Shown here piece by piece: positions 45,647-52,201 of a stretch of 64,000 nucleotides of DNA; positions within the stretch are counted from its first letter, which is position 1, and every line of letters starts with the position of its first letter. The position numbers and the translations under genes are program-made. Below the pieces are notes generated by a model, which saw only the letters and a program-made list of their open reading frames with translations, was not told the origin of the DNA and made no database searches. The stretch lies in assembly GCA_036006525.1 (NCBI GenBank), contig DASYPP010000046.1, forward strand, positions 1 through 64,000, written 5' to 3'. Source of the DNA: DASYPP01 sp036006525 (lineage in GTDB: Bacteria; Gemmatimonadota; Gemmatimonadetes; Gemmatimonadales; GWC2-71-9).

Positions 45647-45790
45647 CACACCGCAGAGAAGCAGGGGTCCGCAGAGGTTTTCGCAGAGGAAAGCAATAAT
45701 TTGCCTGTTGGCGCCTTTGCGTTTGTGGCGGTTGAGGTTGATTGCAGTCCCCCGCGAACCTCAGCGTAACTCGGCGTGCTCTGCGGTGTG
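45647..45790. repeat. CACCGCAGAG-type inverted repeat
   Basis: The outer arms CACACCGCAGAG (45647-45658) and CTCTGCGGTGTG (45779-45790) are exact inverted 12-mers. Inside each arm GCAGAG-like units recur (CCGCAGAGG, CGCAGAGG; GAACCTCAGCG, ACTCGGCG). It sits 48 bp after purE and 41 bp before the end of the convergent desulfurase-like gene, and fills the 233 bp gap. Confidence 0.75.
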
Positions 45791-45831
45791 ATGTTGCAGG
45801 AATCGCATCCGGTACTATCTCGCCAGACGTC

Positions 45832-47049
45832 CTAGTCTTCCAGTTCTCTCACACCCTCAATCAAACGCTCCACCTCTTCCGGGCTGGTGTAGCAGGCGCA
45901 GCCGGCCCGGACCAGGCCTTCCTCACCCAGTCCCAGCCGCTCCACGACCGTCGTCGCGTAGAAATCTCCGTGGGAGGCGAATACCCCGCGGGCCGCCAGC
46001 GCGCCAGCCACGGCCGATGAAGGGACGCCGGCCACGGTGAAGCTCACGGTCGGCGTACGCGGCGCGGACGGCGGGGGGCCAAAGACCCGGACGTGCTTGA
46101 GGGAATGGAGTCCATCCCAGAGCCGAGTCACCAGCTGGGTCGACCGGTCATGCAGCGAGTGCATGGCGCTCGCCAGCCGAGCCCGCCGGTTGCTTCCGCC
46201 TCCCAACGCCGCCAGGAAGTCCACGGCCGCCCCGGCACCGACAATACCCTCATGATTCTGGGTCCCGAGCTCCATCCGCTCCGGAGCCTGGTTCGGAGCC
46301 GGATCCAGCTTCGGCACATCGAGCTCGTTGAGCAGCGCCGCCCGACCGTACAGCACGCCGATATGGGGCCCGTAAAACTTGTACGCCGAACATGCCAGGA
46401 AATCGCAGCCGATGGCGCGGACATCCACCAGCGAGTGGGGTGCGTAGTGCACCGCGTCCACGAACGAGAGCGCCCCGGCCCGTTGTGCCAGTTCGGTCGC
46501 ACGCTGGACGTCGTTGATGGTTCCCAGCGCGTTGGAAGCGGCGCCGATAGCCAGGAGGCGGGTTCGAGGGGTGAACGCCTTTTCAAGATCCGCCCAGTCG
46601 AGCTGGCCGGACTCGGGGAGCATCCGTACCGTGCGCAGTACCACTCCACGCTCCCGCGCAATCGCCTGCCAGGGCGCAACGTTGGCATGGTGATCCAACT
46701 GGGTAACGATCACTTCATCACCGGCCTGCCAGCGCCGGCCCAGAGCGCGGGCCAGGTGAAACGTGATCGTCGTCATGTTGGCGCCGAACGCTATCTCTTC
46801 GGCGGTGGCCCCCAGGAAATCGGCCAGCGCCTGCCGCGCCCCCGCCAGCATCCGGTCCGTCTCGTGGCTGGTGGGGTAGTTCCAATGCGTGTTCGCGTTA
46901 TGGCGATAGAGATACTGGGTCATCGCCTCGCCGACGGCCCAGGGCACCTGGGTGCCGCCGGGTCCGTCGAAATAGGCAACGGGAAAGCCGTTGTGATTCC
47001 GCTGCAGCGCGGGGAACTGGGCTCGAACGGCGGCTATGTCAGCGCACAT
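45832..47049 (-). CDS. Cysteine desulfurase-like PLP enzyme
   Basis: 405 aa class V aminotransferase fold of the cysteine desulfurase-like group. YFDGPGGTQVPWAV at the N-terminus, VTQLDHHANVAPW, VDAVHYAPH with Asp198, and the PLP-binding Lys224 in SAYKFYGPH. Near the C-terminus RAGCACYTS aligns with the RAGxxC motif of SufS and keeps a cysteine at the catalytic position. It could supply persulfide sulfur to the MoeZ/MoaD pair of the same operon. Last gene of the SAM-II operon; it overlaps thrC by 16 bp. Confidence 0.88.
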   Translation of the reverse strand: MCADIAAVRAQFPALQRNHNGFPVAYFDGPGGTQVPWAVGEAMTQYLYRHNANTHWNYPTSHETDRMLAGARQALADFLGATAEEIAFGANMTTITFHLARALGRRWQAGDEVIVTQLDHHANVAPWQAIARERGVVLRTVRMLPESGQLDWADLEKAFTPRTRLLAIGAASNALGTINDVQRATELAQRAGALSFVDAVHYAPHSLVDVRAIGCDFLACSAYKFYGPHIGVLYGRAALLNELDVPKLDPAPNQAPERMELGTQNHEGIVGAGAAVDFLAALGGGSNRRARLASAMHSLHDRSTQLVTRLWDGLHSLKHVRVFGPPPSAPRTPTVSFTVAGVPSSAVAGALAARGVFASHGDFYATTVVERLGLGEEGLVRAGCACYTSPEEVERLIEGVRELED

Positions 47050-48278
47050 AGGGATGCAATGTAATCAGCTACGGCCCTGACCTTGGCCTCCAGCACCGGG
47101 GCATGGGGCAACGACCCAGCTACGGCATCGGTCGTCTTGAGGCCATTCCCGGTAATGCAGAGCACCACTTCATCGCCGCTGCCCAGGTGACCGGACTCCG
47201 CCAGCTTCAGCGCTGCGGCCAGGGTGACCCCGCCCGCAGTCTCGGTGAACACGCCGCTGGTCTCGGCCAGCAGGCGAATGCCCCGGATCAACTCCTCATC
47301 GGAGACGGCCTGGGCCCAGCCTCGGCTCTCGCGCATGGCCCGGGCGGCGAAGAGCCCGTCGGCCGGATTTCCGATCGCGATAGACCGCGCGATAGTGGAG
47401 GGAATCTCGGGAATGACCTTGTCGCCGCCACTTTCAACCAACCGGACGATCGGGGCGCACCCATCGGCCTGGGCCCCGTAGAGCCGGGGCGGTGGCCCGC
47501 TCACGAGTCCCGCATCCGAGAACTCGGCGAATCCCTTCCGGAGCTTGGTGATGAGAGAACCGCCGGCCATGGGAGCCACGACCGCCGTGGGAAGCCGCCA
47601 GCCCATTTGCTCGGCGATTTCGAAGGCCATCGTCTTGGAACCTTCTCCGTAGTAGCCGCGCAGGTTGATGTTGAGTATGCCCCAGCCAAAGCGGTCGGCC
47701 AACTGGGCGCAGAGCCGGTTCACGTCGTCGTAGTGTCCCCGGACTCGAACCAGGTGGGGAGCATAGACGCTGGTACCGACGATCTTGGCAGGTTCCAGGT
47801 CCTCGGGAACGAAAATCCAGGCCTCCAACCCGGCCCGCGCGGCGTGGGCGGCCACCGCGTTGGCGAGGTTGCCGGTTGAGGCGCACCCCACGGTATCCAA
47901 CCCGAACGCGAGGGCCGCGTTGATCGAGACCGCCACGACTCGGTCCTTGAACGACAGAGTCGGGTGCGACACGCTGTCGTTCTTGATCCAGCAACGCCCA
48001 ACTCCCAGCCGGCCAGCCAGGGCCGGTGACTCCAGCAGCGGAGTGAATCCGGTATCCACGGATAGTACCGCCTCGCCGTCGAACGGAAGCCATTCGCGGT
48101 AGCGCCAGAGTGAAGGGGCCCGCCGTTCGATGGTCTCCCTGGAGGGCAGTGGACGCCGGGCCGGGTATAACGGCTCCAGCGGGCCGAGGCAACGTTCACA
48201 GATCGCAATGGGGGCGGCTTCCTGTTCGGCCTGGCAGAGGCGGCAGCGCTGGGGTAGCGGAACGATGGCGTAGGACAT
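47034..48278 (-). CDS. thrC: Threonine synthase-like PLP enzyme with zinc ribbon
   Basis: 414 aa fold-type II PLP enzyme. A zinc-ribbon-like N-terminus (Cys12, Cys15, Cys27, Cys30), substrate loop VDTGFTPLLES, PLP-binding Lys111 in PTLSFKDRVV, phosphate loop ASTGNLANA and APMAGGSLI. This is the archaeal-type ThrC form that makes threonine from O-phosphohomoserine. In an operon with a sulfur carrier and under SAM control, a sulfur-transfer reaction on phosphohomoserine or phosphoserine is a realistic alternative. It lies 3 bp after moeZ and overlaps the desulfurase-like gene. Confidence 0.85.
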   Translation of the reverse strand: MSYAIVPLPQRCRLCQAEQEAAPIAICERCLGPLEPLYPARRPLPSRETIERRAPSLWRYREWLPFDGEAVLSVDTGFTPLLESPALAGRLGVGRCWIKNDSVSHPTLSFKDRVVAVSINAALAFGLDTVGCASTGNLANAVAAHAARAGLEAWIFVPEDLEPAKIVGTSVYAPHLVRVRGHYDDVNRLCAQLADRFGWGILNINLRGYYGEGSKTMAFEIAEQMGWRLPTAVVAPMAGGSLITKLRKGFAEFSDAGLVSGPPPRLYGAQADGCAPIVRLVESGGDKVIPEIPSTIARSIAIGNPADGLFAARAMRESRGWAQAVSDEELIRGIRLLAETSGVFTETAGGVTLAAALKLAESGHLGSGDEVVLCITGNGLKTTDAVAGSLPHAPVLEAKVRAVADYIASLCALT

Positions 48279-48281
48279 CGC

Positions 48282-49493
48282 TCAGTACCTCGGCACCGTG
48301 GGGTCCACTTCGTCACTCCACCGGGAAATGCCTCCGGTGAGATTCCACAACTGTTGGAACCCGGCTGCCTGGAGCAGGCTCGCGGCCTTCGCGCTCCGCG
48401 TCCCGCCCTTGCAGTGCAGCACGATGGTCCGTTCCCGGCTCAGTGTGTTGACCTGCTCAGCGATTTCCCCAAGAGGAATGAGCCGAGCTCCGGGGATCCG
48501 GGCGATCTCCCACTCGTGCGGCTCCCGGACGTCGATCAGGTCGAAATCATCCCCCCGTTGAATCCATGCGGCCAGCTCCAGCGGGCCCAGTTCCCGCAAC
48601 GAAACTTCAGCATCGGATCCCTCTGCTGTTTTCAGGCCGCAGAACTGCTCGTAGTCCATGAGCTCGCGGATGGACCGGGTTCCGCAGGCCGGGCATTCCG
48701 GATCCTTTCTCAGCCGCAGGGTGCGGAAGCGCAGGGCGAGCGCATCGACCAGGAGCAGGCGGCCAACCAGGGTTTCTCCGATGCCGAGGATGAGCTTGAT
48801 GGCCTCGGTGGCCTGGATAGTTCCAATCAGGCCGGGAAGAACTCCCAGCACGCCGCCCTCCGCGCAACTGGGCACCAGTCCCGGTGGCGGCGGTTCCCGG
48901 AACAGGCAGCGATAGCATGGCCCTTCAGGAACCGCGAGGACACTCGCCTGCCCATCGAACCGGAAGATCGACCCGTACACGTTGGGCTTGCCCAGCAGGA
49001 CGCAGGCGTCGTTGGTGAGATAGCGGGTAGGGAAATTGTCGGTGCCGTCGATGACCAGATCGAACTCGCGGAGAATCTCCAGCGCGTTGCCGCTGGTGAG
49101 CCGGGTCTCGAAGCATTCGACCGCCACGTTCGGATTGACGTCCTGGATCCGGTCCCGCGCTGAATCGAGTTTGGGCCTGCCGACATCGCTGGTCCCATGC
49201 AGCACCTGGCGCTGGAGATTGGTCCGGTCCACCAAGTCAAAGTCCACCAGGCCGAGGGTACCGACGCCGGCCGCCGCGAGATAGAGCGCCACCGGGGAGC
49301 CGAGGCCGCCGGCCCCGACCAGCAGCACCCGCGCCGCCTTGAGCCGCCGCTGGCCCGCCATCGCGACTTCGGGCAGGATGAGATGGCGGCTGTAGCGGAG
49401 GATCTCTTCCTCCGACAATTCCGGCAGCTCGGAAGTCACCGGGGTATCCCTTGCGGCTTCAAGACTCACAGTTGTTTCACACATTGATGTCAT
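48282..49493 (-). CDS. MoeB/ThiF adenylyltransferase fused to rhodanese (MoeZ type)
   Basis: 403 aa. E1-like domain: RYSRHLILPEVAMAGQ, nucleotide loop GAGGLGSPVALYLAAAGVG, DLVDRTNLQRQVLH, DGTDNFPTRYLTNDA; zinc Cys pairs CYRC and CPAC. The C-terminal rhodanese domain has the active-site loop HCKGGTRS with Cys361. MoeZ-type proteins adenylate and thiocarboxylate the Gly-Gly end of a small carrier. The gene for such a carrier lies directly upstream with a 4 bp overlap, which fixes the likely partner. Confidence 0.93.
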   Translation of the reverse strand: MTSMCETTVSLEAARDTPVTSELPELSEEEILRYSRHLILPEVAMAGQRRLKAARVLLVGAGGLGSPVALYLAAAGVGTLGLVDFDLVDRTNLQRQVLHGTSDVGRPKLDSARDRIQDVNPNVAVECFETRLTSGNALEILREFDLVIDGTDNFPTRYLTNDACVLLGKPNVYGSIFRFDGQASVLAVPEGPCYRCLFREPPPPGLVPSCAEGGVLGVLPGLIGTIQATEAIKLILGIGETLVGRLLLVDALALRFRTLRLRKDPECPACGTRSIRELMDYEQFCGLKTAEGSDAEVSLRELGPLELAAWIQRGDDFDLIDVREPHEWEIARIPGARLIPLGEIAEQVNTLSRERTIVLHCKGGTRSAKAASLLQAAGFQQLWNLTGGISRWSDEVDPTVPRY

Positions 49494-49762
49494 CCTCCCG
49501 CAATGGCAGGGACCACGGTCAGCTCATCGCCGTCCCGCACCGCCGCGTCGAAACCCCCTCTGAAGCGGATGTCCTCATCATTGAGATAGAACGTCACGAA
49601 GGGGTACGGCTCCCCCGACGCCTCTCGCAGCCGGGGAGCCAGTGCGGGATATCGCTGGGCGATGTCCGCCACGATCTCCCCAACCGTGCCGCCGCTGGCG
49701 TCGAGCGACCTGGCATCCACGATTTTGGCGAGGACGGCGGGGAGGTACAGTGTCACAGCCAT
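49490..49762 (-). CDS. MoaD/ThiS-family sulfur carrier protein
   Basis: 90 aa beta-grasp protein: VTLYLPAVLAKIVDARSLDASGGTVGEIVADIAQRYP at the N-terminus, FVTFYLNDEDIRF and DELTVVPAIAGG at the end. The C-terminal Gly-Gly is the site for adenylation and thiocarboxylation. The GG is followed directly by the stop, so no protease is needed. By neighbourhood it resembles CysO or HcyS, carriers for cysteine or homocysteine synthesis, rather than a molybdopterin subunit: no moaE or other moa genes are nearby. Confidence 0.9.
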   Translation of the reverse strand: MAVTLYLPAVLAKIVDARSLDASGGTVGEIVADIAQRYPALAPRLREASGEPYPFVTFYLNDEDIRFRGGFDAAVRDGDELTVVPAIAGG

Positions 49763-49773
49763 GGAGCTGCTCC

Positions 49774-50664
49774 TTATCGAGTGAGTGTTTCCCGGGCCAG
49801 CTTGATGTCCGCCTCATCGGCCGGATCGATCGGATACCAGTGCTCCGGCGCCGGGAACCGGCCGCCCCGCACTTCCTCGGCATAGCAACGAAAGGCAGAG
49901 GTGATCTCCTCGCCCAGTTCGGCGTAGCGGCGCACGAACCTTGGCCTGATGTCCCCGACAAAGGTCCCCAGGATGTCGTGGGAGATGACCAGCTGGCCGT
50001 CCAGCAGTGGACCGGCCCCGATGCCGTATACCGGGATCCCGACCGATTCCCGGATGTATGCCGCCGCCTCGACGGGCACGGCTTCGAGCAGCAGAGCGAA
50101 AATGCCGGCGGCAACCAGCGCGGCAGCATCGGCAGCGAGTTGTTCGACCGCTTTCAACGTCTTCCCCTGGACCCGGTACCCACCCAGCTGGCCGAGTCGC
50201 TGGGGAGTAAGGCCGATGTGACCCATCACCGCGATTCCCGCGTCGGTCATCGCCCGAACCCTGGGAGCCACGCTCACGCCGCCTTCGCACTTGACTGCAT
50301 CGCACCCGGCCGCGATGAACGCGCCGGCACTGCGCACGGCGTCGGGATCCGAGGTCTGATAGGAGAGAAAAGGAAGGTCCCCGATCACGAGCGGGCGGCG
50401 AGCGCCGCGGCATACCGCGCGGGTGAAAACCAACATTTCTTCCAGGGTGACCGCCACGGTCGAGGGGTGGCCCAGCATCGTCATGGCCAGGGAATCGCCG
50501 ACCAGCAGCATGTCGACCCCGGCCCGATCGGCGAATACGGCGGTGGGATAGTCGTACGCGGTGAGAAACACCACCTTGCGTCCCTGCTCCTGGTAGGACA
50601 GCAAGGTCGCAGTGGTGACCTTCCGCTCGACGGGTCGGTCGAGTCGGGGGAGCAGTGCGGTCAT
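49774..50664 (-). CDS. Second PanB-family hydroxymethyltransferase (PanB2)
   Basis: 296 aa from MTALLPRLDRPVERK, which overlaps the aminotransferase stop by 4 bp. All PanB catalytic residues are kept: Asp57 (LLVGDSLAM), Asp96 (IGDLPF), Lys125-Glu127 (VKCEGG), His149 (GHIGLTPQ), Glu194 (LLLEAVP). GHPSTVAVTLEEM is nearer to the canonical PanB than the copy at 2361. Because panB with panC, panD and folK is already present, this copy may make ketopantoate under SAM control or use another 2-oxo acid such as pyruvate. Confidence 0.9.
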   Translation of the reverse strand: MTALLPRLDRPVERKVTTATLLSYQEQGRKVVFLTAYDYPTAVFADRAGVDMLLVGDSLAMTMLGHPSTVAVTLEEMLVFTRAVCRGARRPLVIGDLPFLSYQTSDPDAVRSAGAFIAAGCDAVKCEGGVSVAPRVRAMTDAGIAVMGHIGLTPQRLGQLGGYRVQGKTLKAVEQLAADAAALVAAGIFALLLEAVPVEAAAYIRESVGIPVYGIGAGPLLDGQLVISHDILGTFVGDIRPRFVRRYAELGEEITSAFRCYAEEVRGGRFPAPEHWYPIDPADEADIKLARETLTR

Positions 50665-51860
50665 GGCAGGCTCGGCTCCGGTTTGGTGTTGAGTGCCACG
50701 CAATGGCGGATTCCGGTCAGCGCCTCGGCAATCACCTTGGGCGAAGCGCCGAAGGAAAGGCGGAGGAATCCGTCGCCTCGATCCCCGAATGCCGTCCCGG
50801 AGAGCGTAGCGACGCCCTGGTCCAGCAGCCGGCTCGCCAGAGCATCTGTGGTGATCGCCAGGCGTTCGAGCAGTTCGGAAACGTCAGGGTACGCGTAGAA
50901 CGCGCCCCGCGGGGTGGCGCAGCGCACGCCGGGGAGCCGCGACAGGCCGTCCACCAGGAGCTTCCGTCGGGCATGCAGCTGATGCAGAATCTCTTCCGCC
51001 GGTCCACAGGGTCCGGTGAGTGCGGCCACGCCTGCCCTTTGCACGAACGTCGGCACGCAGGTGTGTCCGTTGACGGCGAGGGTGGTGATCCGCTCGACGA
51101 TGGCCGGCGGCAGGAGTCCGTATCCCAATCGCCATCCGGTCATCGCCGCCCACTTGGAGAAACTGTCCACCACGATGGTTCGCTCCCGAAGGCTGCCGAT
51201 CGCCGCCGGGCTGGGTGCGCGAGATGGTGGGCCCGCGTAGGTAATGCGGGCATAGACCTCATCCGAGATGACGGAGAGCTGGTGCCGCATCACCAGGCCG
51301 GCCAGTTCCTCCAGCACCTCGAGCTCAATCACGCAACCGGTCGGATTGTGGGGTGAGTTGAGAATGATGACCCGGGTCCTCGGCGTGACGAGCGCGGCAA
51401 TTTCGTCGAGGTCGATGCCGGCGGTGGTTACTCCATAGAAGACGGGAATTCCACCGGCGAAGCGAACCGCGGAGGGATAGATCGGAAACCCGGGGTTGGG
51501 TACCAGCACTTCGTCACCCGGCTCCACCAGCGCGAGGACTGAATAGAAGAGCATCGGCTTGGCACCCGGGGTGATAACCACCTGCTCCGGAACCGCCGGG
51601 ATCCCCCGCGCCTGGAACGCGGCAGCGATCGCTTCCCGGAGCTCGACAGTGCCCGCCGGTGGTCCGTACCGGGTGTCGCCGTCCTCGAGTGACCGGACTG
51701 CGGCCTCGACAACGTGCGCCGGCGTGGGGAAATCGGGCTCACCGAGCTCCAGGTGAGCGATGCGCTGGCCCCTGGCCTCCCGCGCCCGGGCGCGGGTAAA
51801 GACGTCGAGCGCCCCCTCACCCCGCAGCTCCTGCATCCGTTCCGCCAGCTGAATCGTCAT
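50661..51860 (-). CDS. Class I/II aminotransferase of the SAM-II operon
   Basis: 399 aa from the ATG at 51860, with AAGGA 5 bp upstream; an ATG at 51878 sits directly after a terminator T tract and is less likely. Fold-type I PLP enzyme: HLELGEPDFPTP, YGPPAGTVELREAIA, VITPGAKPMLFYSVLALVEPGDEVL, NSPHNPTG, SDEVYARITY and the PLP lysine in SFSKWAAMTGWRLGY. Closest to the aspartate/aromatic/methionine group. First structural gene behind the riboswitch. The substrate is unproven; aspartate, methionine or 4-hydroxy-2-oxobutanoate would each fit the context. Confidence 0.9.
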   Translation of the reverse strand: MTIQLAERMQELRGEGALDVFTRARAREARGQRIAHLELGEPDFPTPAHVVEAAVRSLEDGDTRYGPPAGTVELREAIAAAFQARGIPAVPEQVVITPGAKPMLFYSVLALVEPGDEVLVPNPGFPIYPSAVRFAGGIPVFYGVTTAGIDLDEIAALVTPRTRVIILNSPHNPTGCVIELEVLEELAGLVMRHQLSVISDEVYARITYAGPPSRAPSPAAIGSLRERTIVVDSFSKWAAMTGWRLGYGLLPPAIVERITTLAVNGHTCVPTFVQRAGVAALTGPCGPAEEILHQLHARRKLLVDGLSRLPGVRCATPRGAFYAYPDVSELLERLAITTDALASRLLDQGVATLSGTAFGDRGDGFLRLSFGASPKVIAEALTGIRHCVALNTKPEPSLP

Positions 51861-51878
51861 GCCATTCCTTTCATCCAT

Positions 51879-51948
51879 GAAAAAGGCCGCCTCGTGTTTG
51901 GCGGCCTATGGGGAGCGGTAACTGCATTGGTTACAACCCTAGCTCCCC
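51879..51948 (-). terminator. Second leader terminator with preceding hairpin
   Basis: Minus strand: a hairpin with outer stem GGGGAGC/GCTCCCC (51948-51942 and 51916-51910) and inner stem GTAAC/GTTAC, then a perfect AGGCCGCC-N8-GGCGGCCT stem (51907-51884) followed by five T residues. This Rho-independent terminator ends 18 bp before the chosen aminotransferase start, so it is a second attenuation point downstream of the riboswitch. Confidence 0.7.
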
Positions 51949-52053
51949 GGCCGCGAATGCCAGCGCATGCCCATCGGCAGGTAGCCGATGAACCGGGAGC
52001 GACAGGCGATTTGAAGAGCGCGAGATGTCATGAGCACTGGGATCAAGGGTGTA

Positions 52054-52088
52054 CAAAAACAAAAAGCCCCGCGGACGAGCCGCCGGGC
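52054..52088 (-). terminator. Intrinsic terminator attached to the SAM-II riboswitch
   Basis: Minus strand: GCCCGGCGG (52088-52080), loop CTCGT, CCGCGGGGC (52074-52066), a nine-position stem with one G-G mismatch, then TTTTTGTTTTT (52065-52055). It begins only 8 bp after the conserved 3' end of the aptamer, the right place for an expression platform. Confidence 0.8.
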
Positions 52089-52094
52089 GTCTGG

Positions 52095-52146
52095 CACTTT
52101 AGCACTTTGTTTAACGTGGCGGCAAGCGGCGCTCAAATGACCACGG
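52095..52146 (-). ncRNA. SAM-II riboswitch aptamer
   Basis: Minus strand: P1 strand CGTGG (52145-52141), loop TCATTTGAGC, then GCTTGC, P1' CCACG (52119-52115), and GTTAAACAAAGTGCTAAAG running to 52097. The core CCACGTTAAA...GCTAAAG and GTGGTnATTTG follow the SAM-II consensus in order and spacing. SAM-II forms an H-type pseudoknot that binds S-adenosylmethionine and turns methionine genes off. It is followed by an intrinsic terminator and lies about 235 bp upstream of the aminotransferase start. No similarity search was run. Confidence 0.88.
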
Positions 52147-52164
52147 GTGATCGATTGTGACAGG

Positions 52165-52193
52165 ACAATACGATCACCCGCGCGCCATGTCAA
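52165..52193 (-). promoter_or_regulatory. Sigma-70 promoter of the SAM-II operon
   Basis: TTGACA (52193-52188), exactly 17 bp, TATTGT (52170-52165). A near-consensus promoter whose start near 52158 puts the riboswitch about 12 bases into the transcript. It lies just after the stop codon of the upstream PDZ gene, so the operon is transcribed independently. The 340 bp region 51861-52201 thus holds promoter, aptamer, two terminators and about 100 bp without an evident feature. Confidence 0.8.
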
Positions 52194-52201
52194 GAGGGTT
52201 G

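Noticed and set aside
51954..52010. Possible leader peptide MTSRALQIAC... in the SAM-II operon leader, ending in the hairpin before terminator 2
   Set aside because: No Shine-Dalgarno and no run of regulatory codons (only two Met near the end), so ribosome-mediated attenuation is not supported.
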